From assembly GCF_036240795.1 (NCBI RefSeq), contig NZ_CP108454.1, forward strand, positions 8,306,001-8,370,000: DNA of 64,000 nt, written 5' to 3'. How positions within the stretch are numbered: the stretch's first letter is position 1; each line of letters opens with the position of its first letter. The DNA is from Streptomyces sp. NBC_01268 (GTDB lineage Bacteria; Actinomycetota; Actinomycetes; Streptomycetales; Streptomycetaceae). Below, one piece after another: positions 34,438 through 44,072 of the stretch. The translations under genes were made by a program, and so were the position numbers. The notes below the pieces were generated by a model. It did no database searches. It saw nothing but the letters and a program-made list of their open reading frames with translations, and was not told where the DNA came from.

Positions 34438-36840
34438 ATGGGACCGATACGACACGTCATGCCGTTCACGGAACTGGGGCGGCATGACGTCAGCCGAGTG
34501 GGTGGCAAGAACGCCTCGCTGGGCGAGATGACCAACCGGCTCGGTGGTGTGGGCATTCGTGTCCCTCCGGGATTCGCCACCACCGCCGAAGCGTACGAGG
34601 AACTGCTCGCCTCCCGAGACCTCCGCCGCCGCGTGAAGGCACAGATCGACAGACTGCATGAGGGAGCCCAGCTCGACGAGGTCGGGGCGGCCATCCGTTC
34701 CCTCTTCCTCGCGGAGCCGTTGCCCGCCCCCCTGCGGGATGCCGTGCTCGTGGCGTACGAGCGGCTGGCCGAGGAGATCGGCCGGCAGGCGCCCGAGGTG
34801 GCCGTGCGCAGCAGCGCGACCGCGGAGGACCTGCCCGAAGCGAGTTTCGCCGGGCAGCAGGAGACGTACCTCAACGTCAGCGGCGCCGAAGCACTCCTGG
34901 AGGCGTGCACGCGCTGCTACGCCTCCCTGTTCACCGACCGGGCGATCGACTACCGCGAACGGATGGGCTACGACCACCTGGCCGTCGCCCTCTCCATCGG
35001 CGTCCAGGTCATGGTCCGCTCCGATCTCGCAGGCGCCGGGGTCGCGTTCACCCTCGACCCGGAGAGCGGCTTCCCCGAAGTCCTCGTGGTGAGCGCCGCC
35101 TGGGGGCTGGGCGAGACCGTCGTCAGCGGCCAGGTCGACCCCGACGAGTACACGATGTTCAAACCGAGCATGAAGGACCCGGCGCTCGACCCCGTCATCG
35201 ACGTGCGGATCGGCAGCAAGCGGCTGAAGACCGTGTACGCGGACACCGGGCTGACCCGCACGATCGACACCCCCGACAGCGAGCGGAACCAGCGGGTCCT
35301 CGACGACGCGGAGATCGGCACGCTCGCCGGGTGGGCTGCGGCCGTCGAGGAGCACTACGGCTGCCCGATGGATCTCGAGTGGGCCAAGGACGGCCTCACG
35401 GGAGAACTCTGGATCGTCCAGGCGCGCCCGGAGACGGTGCAATCACGCAGACACACCTCGACCCTGAGTCGCTGCCGGCTGACGGTCACCCCTGGAGAGC
35501 CGCTCGTGGAAGGCATCGCCGTCGGCGAGGCGATCGGCCAGGGCCGCGTGGTCGCGCTCGACGCCCCCGTCGACCTCGACCGCTTCCCGCAGGGCGGCGT
35601 TCTCGTCACAGGTGTCACCGACCCGGACTGGGAACCCGTCATGAAGCGCGCCGCAGCCATCGTCACCGACCACGGCGGCCGCACCTCGCACGCCGCCATC
35701 GTCAGCCGCGAGCTCGGCGTCCCCGCCGTCGTCGGCACCGGCAACGGCACCCGGATCCTGCGTGACGGCCGTCCCGTGACCGTTTCCTGCGCCGAGGGAA
35801 CGAGCGGACGCGTCTACGACGGGATGCTTCCCTACGAGGAGGTCCTGACGGACCTCGCGGATCTCCCGGCCACCCGGACCCGGGTGATGCTGAACCTCGC
35901 CGACCCCTCGGCCGCGTTCCGCTGGTGGCGGCTGCCTGCAGACGGCGTTGGACTGGCCCGCCTGGAGTTCATCGTCGCCCACCAGGTGAAGGTCCATCCC
36001 ATGGCCCTGCTCCACCCGGAGCGGCTCGACGCCCACGACCGGCATGTCATCGATCGGCTCACCGAGGGCTACCTCGACCGAGGCGACTACTTCGTCGACC
36101 GGCTGGCCCACGGCATCGCCCGGATCGCCGCCTCCCGCTGGCCGGCGCCCGTCGTCGTACGCACCAGCGACTTCAAGACCAACGAGTACGCCAAGCTCCT
36201 CGGGGGCCGGCCCTTCGAACCGGACGAGGCGAACCCCATGATCGGCTGGCGAGGTGCGAGCCGGTACTACAGCGACGGTTACCGCGAGGGCTTCGCTCTC
36301 GAATGCCGTGCGCTGCGCCGGGTTCGCGACACCATGGGACTGACGAACGTGATCGTCATGATCCCCTTCTGTCGCACTCTCGGCGAGGCCGACCGCGTAT
36401 TGGCTGTGATGGCGGAGGAGGGACTGGTACGTGGCGAGAACGGGCTGCAGGTCTACGTCATGGCGGAGATTCCGGCCAACATCATCCTGGCCCAGGAGTT
36501 CGCGGAACGCTTCGACGGCTTCTCCATCGGCAGCAACGACCTCACCCAGCTCACCCTCGGCGTCGACCGCGACTCCGAGGCCCTCGCCCATGTGTTCGAC
36601 GAGCGGGACCCCGCCGTCGTCCGCAGCATCCAGACCCTCGCCGCCCGCGCCCACGCGGCAGGCCGCCCTGTCGGACTGTGCGGGCAGCGGCCCAGCGACG
36701 ATCCGGGGTTCACCGCGATCCTGGTCGACGCGGGCCTCGACTCCATATCCGTGGCACCGGACAGCTTCGCGGCGGTCAAACAGCATGTGGCCCACGCGGA
36801 GACGACGCTGGCGAGCGGCACCGGACGAAAGGAGGAGTGA
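34438..36840 (+). CDS. ppsA: phosphoenolpyruvate synthase
   Basis: An 800-residue enzyme interconverting pyruvate plus ATP with PEP, AMP and phosphate. The N-terminal ATP-grasp-like domain begins RVGGKNASLGEM and contains VRSSATAEDLPEASFAGQQ. The swivelling domain has DHGGRTSHAAIVSRELGVPA with phospho-His418. The C-terminal PEP-binding barrel ends with GLCGQRPSDD (Cys748, acid/base). ATG 34438, 4 codons inside a GTG-started frame, has GGAGGAGACC upstream. The domain order favours PEP synthase over pyruvate phosphate dikinase. In a dormancy island it would feed gluconeogenesis. Confidence 0.92.
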   Translation: MGPIRHVMPFTELGRHDVSRVGGKNASLGEMTNRLGGVGIRVPPGFATTAEAYEELLASRDLRRRVKAQIDRLHEGAQLDEVGAAIRSLFLAEPLPAPLRDAVLVAYERLAEEIGRQAPEVAVRSSATAEDLPEASFAGQQETYLNVSGAEALLEACTRCYASLFTDRAIDYRERMGYDHLAVALSIGVQVMVRSDLAGAGVAFTLDPESGFPEVLVVSAAWGLGETVVSGQVDPDEYTMFKPSMKDPALDPVIDVRIGSKRLKTVYADTGLTRTIDTPDSERNQRVLDDAEIGTLAGWAAAVEEHYGCPMDLEWAKDGLTGELWIVQARPETVQSRRHTSTLSRCRLTVTPGEPLVEGIAVGEAIGQGRVVALDAPVDLDRFPQGGVLVTGVTDPDWEPVMKRAAAIVTDHGGRTSHAAIVSRELGVPAVVGTGNGTRILRDGRPVTVSCAEGTSGRVYDGMLPYEEVLTDLADLPATRTRVMLNLADPSAAFRWWRLPADGVGLARLEFIVAHQVKVHPMALLHPERLDAHDRHVIDRLTEGYLDRGDYFVDRLAHGIARIAASRWPAPVVVRTSDFKTNEYAKLLGGRPFEPDEANPMIGWRGASRYYSDGYREGFALECRALRRVRDTMGLTNVIVMIPFCRTLGEADRVLAVMAEEGLVRGENGLQVYVMAEIPANIILAQEFAERFDGFSIGSNDLTQLTLGVDRDSEALAHVFDERDPAVVRSIQTLAARAHAAGRPVGLCGQRPSDDPGFTAILVDAGLDSISVAPDSFAAVKQHVAHAETTLASGTGRKEE

Positions 36841-37027
36841 CCATGCCAGGAAGACACCGCACCGAGTCGCCCGGGACGCCGAGCCGCCGGCCCGGCGTGG
36901 TCGACGAGGCGACACGGGAGACGCACGGCCAGGTCGGCCCCGGAGCCATCAGCCGCCCGCCGAGAGGGCGAACGGGCGCCCGTTGCGCCCCGCGCACACC
37001 ATCAGGGTGTCGACGTTCTTCCTCTGA

Positions 37028-37061
37028 ACCAACGGCTGATCGGCACCAACGGCCGATCGGC
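37028..37061. repeat. 17-bp tandem repeat in the Hrp1-like leader
   Basis: Two adjacent copies of a 17-mer (ACCAACGGCYGATCGGC) differ at one base. Each contains GGCYGATCGGC, close to the core of the palindromic boxes found elsewhere. They lie about 40-73 bp before ATG 37101. The rest of 36841-37100 has no credible gene, although it is open in frame with the CBS gene. Confidence 0.5.
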
Positions 37062-37100
37062 AGGATCGCCAGCAGGGGGACCGCAAAGGAGGACGCGGCC

Positions 37101-37514
37101 ATGACGACCGCAAGGGAAATCATGCACGCCGGTGCCAACTGCGTGCAGGAGACCGAGAGCCTGATGGACGCCGCACGTCGCATGAGCGAGCTGAATGTCG
37201 GCGCCCTGCCCATCTGCGGCCCGGACGACCGGCTGCACGGCATCATCACCGACCGGGACATCGTGGTGAAGTGCCTCGCCAAGGGCAAGGACCCCCACCG
37301 GATGACGGCCGGGCATCTCGCTCAGGGAAAGCCGGTCACCGTGGACGTGGGCGCCGACAGCGAAGAGGTGCTCCGCACGATGCAGGACCACCGAGTCCGC
37401 CGCGTGCCCGTGATCGACGATCACCGCCTGGTCGGCATGATCAGCGAGGCGGACCTGGCGCGACATCTGCCGGAGGAACGGGTGGGCCACTTCGTCGAGG
37501 AGATCTGCCGCTGA
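37101..37514 (+). CDS. CBS-pair protein (Hrp1-like)
   Basis: A 137-residue protein of two CBS motifs only, without BON: MHAGANCVQETESLMDAARR and ADSEEVLRTMQDHRVRRVPV. Size and architecture match hypoxic response protein 1 (Rv2626c) of M. tuberculosis, a strongly DosR-induced CBS protein. ATG 37101 is preceded by AAAGGAGGACGCGGCC. The frame is open upstream to 36843, but that stretch is low-complexity and I treat it as non-coding. Confidence 0.88.
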   Translation: MTTAREIMHAGANCVQETESLMDAARRMSELNVGALPICGPDDRLHGIITDRDIVVKCLAKGKDPHRMTAGHLAQGKPVTVDVGADSEEVLRTMQDHRVRRVPVIDDHRLVGMISEADLARHLPEERVGHFVEEICR

Positions 37515-37537
37515 CAGTAGCCGAGCCGTGGCGTCAT

Positions 37538-37575
37538 GGGCCGGTCGGTCCCTCCTGGTGCGGCCCGTCCGGCCC
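37538..37575. promoter_or_regulatory. paired DosR/OsdR-like boxes upstream of hsp20
   Basis: GGGCCGGTCGGTCC (37538-37551) and GGCCCGTCCGGCCC (37562-37575) both match all 12 fixed bases; starts are 24 bp apart. The nearest gene downstream is the Hsp20 gene. Confidence 0.6.
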
Positions 37576-37732
37576 CATCAGGCAGCCCCCTTGGACACTG
37601 CGCCACGCGACCTCGTGGGTGGAAGAGTGGATGACGGAGTCGGACCGGACTCCACAACCCGATCCACCTCCATTCCGCACCGACTCGGGTCCACGGCGAC
37701 CGTCCTGGGCCCCGTACACGAGGAGCAGCACC

Positions 37733-38194
37733 ATGGCCGGAGGCAAGGTGGAACGCAGGCACAGCCTCATCCCCGACTTCAACGACTGGTTCAACCGGGA
37801 GTTCCCCGGTCTGCCCGGGTGGCGCCCCGCGACGGCCGCCCACTCCATCCCTATCGAGATGACCAGCGGCGACGGCGTGTACGTACTGCGAGCCGAGCTG
37901 CCGGGCATCGGCCCGGACGACGACATCGGCATCACCGTCGACGACAACCTCATCACGGTGAGCGCGGAGCACAGCGAGAGCACGGAGGACAAGGAGCACT
38001 CGGAGTTCCGTTACGGATCGTTCCGCAGGACCGTGCGCCTCCCGGCCCCGATACCCGCCGACGAGGTCGAGGCGTCGTACACGGACGGCATCCTCACCAT
38101 CCGCATCCCGATGCCCGACGAGGAGGAGACCACATCGGTTCGGACCGTTCCGGTGAAGCGGACCGCCAAGCCGGGCGAGGGAGCGGAATCATGA
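37733..38194 (+). CDS. Hsp20 small heat-shock protein
   Basis: A 153-residue alpha-crystallin-type chaperone. The ACD runs from IPIEMTSGDGVYVLRAELPG to the hallmark GILTIRIPMP near residues 130-139. I chose ATG 37733 behind AGGAGCAGCACC; an in-frame ATG at 37631 would add 34 disordered residues. It overlaps the flavodoxin gene by 4 nt. It is the counterpart of HspX/Acr (Rv2031c), the best-known DosR-induced protein, and paired boxes lie upstream. Confidence 0.88.
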   Translation: MAGGKVERRHSLIPDFNDWFNREFPGLPGWRPATAAHSIPIEMTSGDGVYVLRAELPGIGPDDDIGITVDDNLITVSAEHSESTEDKEHSEFRYGSFRRTVRLPAPIPADEVEASYTDGILTIRIPMPDEEETTSVRTVPVKRTAKPGEGAES

Positions 38195-38730
38195 ATGCCA
38201 AACGTGTCCTGGTCGCCTACGGCAGCAAGGCCGGCGCGACCGCCGGTATCGCCGAAGAGATCGGCCAGACGCTCCGGGACGACGGCTTCGACGCCGTCGT
38301 CCTGCCGGCCGACACCGTCACCGACGTCAGCGGCTACGACGGAGTCGTCCTCGGCGGAGCCCTCTACGCAGGGCACTGGACCGGCAAGGCACGACGGTGC
38401 GCCCGGCGCAACGCCGAACAGCTCAGGCACCGGCCTCTCTGGCTGTTCAGCAGCGGTCCCATCGACAGTTCCGCGGAACAGCGCGACATCCCGCCTGTAC
38501 GCGGAGTCGCCCGGCGGATGAAGAAGCTCGGCGCTCGCGAGCACATGACCTTCGGTGGCGCCGTGACCGCCGAGACGTCGGACCCGGTCGCCCGGCACAT
38601 GGTGGCCCGGGGCAAGGGCGGCGACTTCCGCAATCCGGAACGGATCCGGGCCTGGGCCCACCACATCGGAACGGAACTCGGAACGGAACTCGGAACGGAA
38701 CTCGACGCACCCACTGAAAGCGGCCTCTGA
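38191..38730 (+). CDS. flavodoxin-domain protein
   Basis: A 179-residue protein with a flavodoxin fold. The FMN phosphate loop is VAYGSKAGATAGIAEEIGQT near the N-terminus, and YDGVVLGGALYAGHW matches the aromatic second loop. It resembles the HemG-like/menaquinone-linked flavodoxins of actinobacteria. The C-terminus has an exact three-fold GTEL repeat (38668-38703). It is translationally coupled to Hsp20. A role as a low-potential electron carrier is inferred. Confidence 0.82.
   Translation: MNAKRVLVAYGSKAGATAGIAEEIGQTLRDDGFDAVVLPADTVTDVSGYDGVVLGGALYAGHWTGKARRCARRNAEQLRHRPLWLFSSGPIDSSAEQRDIPPVRGVARRMKKLGAREHMTFGGAVTAETSDPVARHMVARGKGGDFRNPERIRAWAHHIGTELGTELGTELDAPTESGL
38668..38703 (+). repeat. 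in-frame 12-bp triple repeat
   Basis: Three exact tandem copies of GGAACGGAACTC encode GTELGTELGTEL at the flavodoxin C-terminus. Copy-number variation would change length without shifting the frame. Confidence 0.85.
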
Positions 38731-38765
38731 CAGGTCGGCGAGGCCACCCCCACGGGAGGTGCGGC

Positions 38766-39353
38766 ATGCTCCACCAGGAGTCGGGGAGCGGGACCACCCC
38801 GCCCAGGAGACCCGCACGGAGCGCCGCCCTGGTCTTCGTACTGCTGGTCGCTGTGATCTGCGGTGCTGTGGCCGCCGGGAGCCTCTGGTCGGCGGGATCC
38901 GAGACCGACCGTGAACTCGCCGCGCACCGGCGTCAGGTGACCGCGACCACCACCGGGCCGGCGAAGGACTCACCCGCCGCCACCCGGTACGGCACGAAGC
39001 CGCAGGCCGTCGCACCGGCGGTGTGGGAACAGCCCGAGCACGTCCGCCGGTCCGGGAACATTCACGTCCCGCCCCGGACGCCGGAGGGACGCGCCGTGAC
39101 GATCTGGGTGGACGACGCAGGGTCCCCCGCCCGGCCGCCCGGCAGTGCTGCCGACCGCGCCCTGACCTCGATGTCGGGCGGAGTGGCGGCGGCAGGCGTC
39201 ACGGGGGTGACGGGCGCCGCCGTGGTCCTCCTCGTACGACGGCGGAACGAAGGTCACCGGCTCGCGGCCTGGGAACGCGAGTGGGAGCAGGTGGAACCCG
39301 TATGGTCCGGCCGACTCCACCGTGGCAGCGGTGCAGGAGACGACGATGACTGA
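38766..39353 (+). CDS. Rv1733c-like membrane protein
   Basis: A 195-residue protein. An N-terminal helix ([20 protein letters not shown], about 21-40) and a second near residues 138-158 enclose an extracytoplasmic region containing [20 protein letters not shown], the signature of the Rv1733c family. Rv1733c of M. tuberculosis is a DosR-regulon membrane protein and latency antigen of unknown function. The stop overlaps the P-type ATPase start by 8 nt, suggesting joint work at the membrane. Confidence 0.82.
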   Translation: MLHQESGSGTTPPRRPARSAALVFVLLVAVICGAVAAGSLWSAGSETDRELAAHRRQVTATTTGPAKDSPAATRYGTKPQAVAPAVWEQPEHVRRSGNIHVPPRTPEGRAVTIWVDDAGSPARPPGSAADRALTSMSGGVAAAGVTGVTGAAVVLLVRRRNEGHRLAAWEREWEQVEPVWSGRLHRGSGAGDDDD

Positions 39354-42072
39354 CCGTGTCGGCAGCCGTCCCACCCCGGAGCGAACCGCTTCCTCCACCG
39401 AGGCGCCGCCCTTTGACCCCAGTGAACCGCTGCCCCGGCTGCGTCGTGAGCTCGCCACGGGCCCGGACGGTCTCTCGGCCCGCGAGGCCGCCCGGCGCCT
39501 CGCCGTCCATGGGCCGAACGAGGTGCGGCGAAGGGTGCGCTCCTCCTTCGTGCGCGAGCTGGTCGGACAGGTGGTCCACCCCCTGGCCCTGTTGCTGTGG
39601 GCTGCCGCCGCCCTCGCCTTCGTCGCGGACCTGGCGGTCCTCGGTTGGGCGATCCTCGCGGTCGTCGCCGTCAACGCGGCTTTCGCCCTGCTCCAGGAAC
39701 GTCAGGCGGAGCGGGCGGTGGAGACACTGGCTCGCTATCTGCCCGAGCACGCCCTCGCCGTACGCGACGGGCAGCCTCACGTGGTGGAGGCCCGTGACCT
39801 CGTACCGGGCGATCTGATCCTCCTGGAGGAGGGCGACAAGGTCCCCGCCGACGCGCACGTCACCGAGGGTGGGGTCGAGGTCGACCTGTCGATGCTCACG
39901 GGCGAGTCCGTGCCGGTGGAACGGATCGCCTCGGCCGGGATCCTCGGCGCCCCGCTGCTCGAGGAGCCGAACCTCGTCTTCAGCGGGACGACCTGTGTCG
40001 AGGGGCAGGCGCGTGCCATCGTGTTCGCCACCGGAAACCAGACCGAACTCGGTCGGATCGCCGCGCTCAGCCAGCGGACGCGGCGTGAGGCGAGCCCTCT
40101 GGAACGGCAGGTCAAGCGGGTCGCGTGGCTCATCGCCAGCGTTGCGACCGGCATGGGCGTCGTGTTTCTCGTCCTCGGGGTGGCGGTCGGGCTTCCGGTC
40201 ACAGACTCCTTGACGTTCGCCATCGGACTGCTCGTCGCCAACGTCCCGGAGGGACTCCTTCCGACCATCACGCTGGCCCTGGCCGTCGGCGTCCGAGCCC
40301 TCGCCCGCCGGGGTGCCCTGGTCAAACGGCTCAGCGCCGTGGAGACCCTCGGCTCCACGAGTGTCATCTGCACGGACAAGACCGGCACACTCACCCGCAA
40401 CAGCATGCGTCTCAGGGCGCTGTGGACGGTCGACCACGGGTCGGAGCCGGGTCCCTGGGCGGAGGAACTGGCGAGGGCAGGAGCCCTGTGCACCACGGTC
40501 ACGCGAGAAGCCGACGGCGAACTGCACGGCGACCCCACCGAGGCCGCCCTCGTCGCCGGGGCCGCCGACCACGGGGCTCCGCTGGACCTCGGTCGGCGCG
40601 ACGCGGGGCGGCGGGCGCTGTTCCGCTTCGATCCGCGGCTGCGCCTGATGTCGGTCGTGCAGGGAGGCGAGACGCAGGGCGGGGAGACGCGGGGCCCCAT
40701 GCGGGTCTTGGTCAAGGGTGCGCCCGAGGCGGTGCTGGACCGCCTCCTGCCGGGAACGGGGGCGGACCCGGCCCGCGCGGCGGCTGAGGAGCTGGCCCGG
40801 CAAGGCATGCGGGTCCTGGCCGTCGCCGAACGCGACGTGCCGAGTGGCGCGGAGCCGCCGTCACGCCGTCAGGACGCGGAGTCGGGGTTGGCCCTGCTCG
40901 GGCTCGTCGGGCTGTACGACCCGCCGCGCCCCGAGGTGGCGGAGGCCGTCCGCCGCTGCCACGAGGCCGGGATCCGGGTACACGTCGTCACGGGCGACAA
41001 CGGCGCCACCGCCGCGGCCGTCGCCCGGGAGGTCGGCATCGGAGTACCTCGTCTGCACGTGGTCGCGGCGTCGGAGTCGCTGGGCGACGACGAACTGGAC
41101 CGCCTTCTCGTGGAAGGCGACGACGAGATCGTCTTCGCCCGCTCCTCGCCCGAGACGAAGCTCAAGGTGGCCGACACCTTGCGGGAGCACGGCCGGATCG
41201 TCGCCATGACGGGTGACGGCGTCAACGACGCCCCCGCGCTGCACCGCGCCCACATCGGGGTGGCCATGGGACGCTCCGGCACCGACGTGGCCCGCGAGGC
41301 CGCCACCATGGTGCTCACCGACGACGACTTCGCCACCATCGTGACCGCGGTCGAAGCAGGGCGCCGGGTCTACGACAACGTACGCAAGTTCATCGTCTAC
41401 ATCTTCGCCCACGCGACCCCGGAGATCGTGCCCTTCCTCGTCTTCGCGCTCTCCGCCGGCGCGATACCGCTCCCCCTGACCGTGCTGCAGATCCTCGCCA
41501 TCGACCTCGGCACCGAGACCCTGCCGGCCCTCGCCCTCGGTCGGGAACGCTCCGAGCCCGGCATCATGCAGCGGCCTCCGCGGCCGCGGCACCAAGGCGT
41601 GATCTCCCGCGACATGCTCATACGGAGCTGGGGATACCTGGGTCTCACGTCGTCGGTCCTCGTCATGGCGGGCTACTTCTACGTGCTGTGGCGCGCGGGC
41701 TGGCAGCCGGGTGACCCCACGGGTACCGGCAGCCCCATGCACCACGCCTACGTGACGGCCACCACGGCCACCTTCGCCGGCATCGTCACCTGCCAGGTCG
41801 GCACGGCGTTCGCGGCCCGCACCGACCACGCGGCGCTGCGGGACATCGGAGTGTTCACCAACCCGCTGCTGCTCGCCGGTATCGCCTTCGAGCTCGCGTT
41901 CACTGCCGCTCTCGTCTACGCGCCCCCGCTCCAGCATCTCTTCGGCACGGCCGCCCTTCCTCCGGATGTCGTCCTGCTCGTCGCGACGTTCCCGGTGGTG
42001 GTGTGGGGCACCGACGAGCTGCGGCGTGCCAGGCGGCGCCGTCAGCGGACGTCGGCCCTCCCCGGATCGTGA
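39346..42072 (+). CDS. P-type cation-transporting ATPase (P2 group)
   Basis: A 908-residue pump. The actuator domain has [13 protein letters not shown], the phosphorylation site is [13 protein letters not shown] (Asp344), and the hinge is [20 protein letters not shown]. The fourth-helix motif [17 protein letters not shown] has PEGLLPT, more like Na+/K+- or H+/K+-type (P2C) pumps than the PEGLPAVVT of P2A calcium pumps. Ten membrane helices are expected. ATG 39346 lies behind GCAGGAGACGACG. CtpF (Rv1997) is the DosR-regulon analogue. The ion is not determined. Confidence 0.88.
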   Translation: MTDRVGSRPTPERTASSTEAPPFDPSEPLPRLRRELATGPDGLSAREAARRLAVHGPNEVRRRVRSSFVRELVGQVVHPLALLLWAAAALAFVADLAVLGWAILAVVAVNAAFALLQERQAERAVETLARYLPEHALAVRDGQPHVVEARDLVPGDLILLEEGDKVPADAHVTEGGVEVDLSMLTGESVPVERIASAGILGAPLLEEPNLVFSGTTCVEGQARAIVFATGNQTELGRIAALSQRTRREASPLERQVKRVAWLIASVATGMGVVFLVLGVAVGLPVTDSLTFAIGLLVANVPEGLLPTITLALAVGVRALARRGALVKRLSAVETLGSTSVICTDKTGTLTRNSMRLRALWTVDHGSEPGPWAEELARAGALCTTVTREADGELHGDPTEAALVAGAADHGAPLDLGRRDAGRRALFRFDPRLRLMSVVQGGETQGGETRGPMRVLVKGAPEAVLDRLLPGTGADPARAAAEELARQGMRVLAVAERDVPSGAEPPSRRQDAESGLALLGLVGLYDPPRPEVAEAVRRCHEAGIRVHVVTGDNGATAAAVAREVGIGVPRLHVVAASESLGDDELDRLLVEGDDEIVFARSSPETKLKVADTLREHGRIVAMTGDGVNDAPALHRAHIGVAMGRSGTDVAREAATMVLTDDDFATIVTAVEAGRRVYDNVRKFIVYIFAHATPEIVPFLVFALSAGAIPLPLTVLQILAIDLGTETLPALALGRERSEPGIMQRPPRPRHQGVISRDMLIRSWGYLGLTSSVLVMAGYFYVLWRAGWQPGDPTGTGSPMHHAYVTATTATFAGIVTCQVGTAFAARTDHAALRDIGVFTNPLLLAGIAFELAFTAALVYAPPLQHLFGTAALPPDVVLLVATFPVVVWGTDELRRARRRRQRTSALPGS

Positions 42073-42701
42073 CCGCCCTGGTCGAGTCGGAAGGGCGGGT
42101 AGGCGTCCGTCATGAGGCTCGCGTAGGCGACGACGCGCAGGACCCAGCGGTTCAGTCCGACGATCAGGGCGAACAGGTCACGCGGATACCGGTCGGTGAA
42201 GGCCACGGCGAAGCCCGCGATGAGCGCCAGCAGGGTGATCAGGCCGCTGCTCCACCATCCCGCGTGCACGCCGCTGGTGAAGAAGGCGATCACGAGGTAC
42301 TGGGGGATGGCGAGCAGCCACCACTTGACCAGGACCATCGAGCGCGAGAGCCGCTCCGGGTAGACGATGTCGAGCCGGGCCGGGTAGTCAGGCTCGGGGC
42401 CCAGGCTGAAGGGCGGGTAGCGGTCGGTGCCGAGAGCCCCGTACGAGTAGTACGAGACGCGCCAGGACCAGCGGAGCACGCCGAGGTTGAAGTCGAACAG
42501 GCCCCGTGGGAAGCGCTCGGTGAAGAGGATGGCGAAGAACGCGATCACCGTCACCACGAAGAAGGCGATCCAGAGGAAGAACAGCACGATGCAGTGCGGG
42601 ATCACCAGGATCCACTTGACCAGCCACAGCCAGCGGGACAGCCGGCTGTCGAGTTCGGCGGATACCGCCACGGGACGGTGCAGCGCGCCAGGGGTGTCCA
42701 T
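42042..42701 (-). CDS. DUF4389 membrane protein
   Basis: A 219-residue protein with two similar halves, each a membrane hairpin followed by a proline/tyrosine-rich motif: [20 protein letters not shown] with [10 protein letters not shown], then [20 protein letters not shown] with TDAYPPFRL. That duplicated pattern defines DUF4389, whose function is unknown. ATG 42701 has GAGGAAGTG upstream. Its 3' end overlaps the convergent P-type ATPase by 31 bp, so expression of the two may interfere. Confidence 0.8.
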   Translation of the reverse strand: MDTPGALHRPVAVSAELDSRLSRWLWLVKWILVIPHCIVLFFLWIAFFVVTVIAFFAILFTERFPRGLFDFNLGVLRWSWRVSYYSYGALGTDRYPPFSLGPEPDYPARLDIVYPERLSRSMVLVKWWLLAIPQYLVIAFFTSGVHAGWWSSGLITLLALIAGFAVAFTDRYPRDLFALIVGLNRWVLRVVAYASLMTDAYPPFRLDQGGHDPGRADVR

Positions 42702-42706
42702 GATCG

Positions 42707-43005
42707 TCACTTCCTCGACAGGTCGTCGTCTTCGCACCTGAGCCGGTCGACGATCCCCACGACACCGTCAACGCTGTTGCAGAGCCTGAGGAGCACCGGC
42801 ACGAGGCTGCGGCGGCGGAGGCACGGCGGCGTACCAGGTCCGCCTCCGAGACCACGCCCACAGCGGGCGGTTCGACTCGTCCACCACGCGCACCGCGGGT
42901 GATGTCGAACTCGTCCAGGCGCCGTGCGATCTCCTTGAACGTCGTGCCCTGACCGACGCTGACCGCCGTGGGCGTCATCAGATCCGCGACGCCGCGGTGC
43001 CTCAT
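42707..43005 (-). pseudogene. CBS-BON protein, decayed
   Basis: It begins like the intact paralogues (MRHRGVADLMTPTAVSVGQG, then TTFKEIARRLDEFDIT). It then runs through two compensating shifts: ITAVPVVDESNRP is recoverable only in a neighbouring frame, after which [12 protein letters not shown] returns to the first. After that the second CBS motif and start of the BON domain are missing, and the BON tail (LVPVLLRLCNSVDGVVGIVD) continues in another frame to a TGA near 42707. A large internal deletion plus frameshifts make a functional product unlikely. Confidence 0.78.
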
Positions 43006-43047
43006 CGCTCGTCACCTTCTCGCGCGTTCGACCGGCGGCCCCCACGT

Positions 43048-43959
43048 TCAGGATCGCCCGCTGCCGCCGTCTTGGGGAGGGCCGTCCGGTCCCCGGGGTT
43101 GCCCGTGGTCGTCGGCGTAGGCCGCGAAGACCCGCTCGGGCCCCTCGCCCGTGTGCAGGAAGCGCTCGTCGAGCACGACGGCCAGGTCTTCCAGTGCCCT
43201 GCGCAGTACCGACGCGGAGAGCCTGACGTCCGGGTGGTGCGCCCCGTCGGCCTGGTCCGTGACGCCGAGGGCGTAGCGGAGCTGCCCGGGCAGGGACGTG
43301 TTCTCGTCCCCGTCGTGGAAGTAGTACGACTCGGCGTACTGCAGGAAGTCGACCGTGATGGTGGAGAGGGCCGAGGCGATTCCGTCCAGGAGGGCGGCGC
43401 CGCCGTCGGAGTCGAAGGCCTGGGCGGTGGCCCGGCTGCGGCGCACGTGCGACAGCCGCAAGGCCAGCGCTCGGCGCCGGGCCAGCGCGGGGTAGATGCC
43501 GAGGATCCAGGCGACGGTCGCCGACAGCAGGACGAAGCCCACGAGGGCCTCCATGGGGGCGAGTACGCGCAGCCATCCGGAGGCCGGCGCGATGTCGCCG
43601 AGGCCGAGTGTGGCCAGGGTGACCAGCGAGATGTAGAGGGCGTCGAGCGGGCGCGCGTGTTCGGACGGGTCGAGCCCCGTCGCATACGAGAAGTCCTCCG
43701 GCATGTGGGGCCAGTAGATGAGCGCCCATCCCACGGCCACGGTCAGTGCCCACGCGGCGACGACCGTCACCATGCCGAGCGGGCCCGAGAGCCCCGCCGA
43801 CCGCCGGCGCTTGCCGAGGCGCGGGGACAGCCACCACAGCGACACCATCACGAGCCTGCTCAGACCTCCGTGACGGGTCGGGTGCCAAAGGGTGTGGAAC
43901 ACGTCCCGGAGGATGAACAGCACCAGGACAGCGCCCGCGGGCGTCGTAAGCCAGGTCAT
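43048..43959 (-). CDS. two-TM potassium-channel-like protein
   Basis: A 303-residue membrane protein. An N-terminal helix (about 7-25), a second helix (about 60-83), a re-entrant pore region SLVTLATLGLGDIAPASGWL (residues 111-130) and an inner helix (about 131-156) resemble the ion_trans_2 pore domain; GLGD stands where GYGD/GFGD is usual. The soluble C-terminus (about 145 residues) shows no RCK/TrkA nucleotide fold. ATG 43959 is the first in-frame start giving the full N-terminal helix. Selectivity is uncertain because of the altered filter. Confidence 0.72.
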   Translation of the reverse strand: MTWLTTPAGAVLVLFILRDVFHTLWHPTRHGGLSRLVMVSLWWLSPRLGKRRRSAGLSGPLGMVTVVAAWALTVAVGWALIYWPHMPEDFSYATGLDPSEHARPLDALYISLVTLATLGLGDIAPASGWLRVLAPMEALVGFVLLSATVAWILGIYPALARRRALALRLSHVRRSRATAQAFDSDGGAALLDGIASALSTITVDFLQYAESYYFHDGDENTSLPGQLRYALGVTDQADGAHHPDVRLSASVLRRALEDLAVVLDERFLHTGEGPERVFAAYADDHGQPRGPDGPPQDGGSGRS

Positions 43960-44072
43960 CTCGGCAGCTTTCCCACCAGCAGTGACGGCGTCCCGCCCGT
44001 CGGCTTCGATCTCAGCCCCCTGGCGGCGCCCGCCCGCCCCTTCGGGCGCAGCCTCCGCTGCCTGCCCGGGTG

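Noticed and set aside
34438..36840. Pyruvate phosphate dikinase
   Set aside because: Length, the N-terminal RVGGKNASLGEM start and the single-chain order match PEP synthase; dikinases are usually longer with a distinct N-terminal region.
36843..37100. N-terminal extension of the Hrp1-like CBS protein
   Set aside because: The frame is open, but the segment is low-complexity, contains a tandem repeat, and a strong ribosome site precedes ATG 37101, the start expected for the family.
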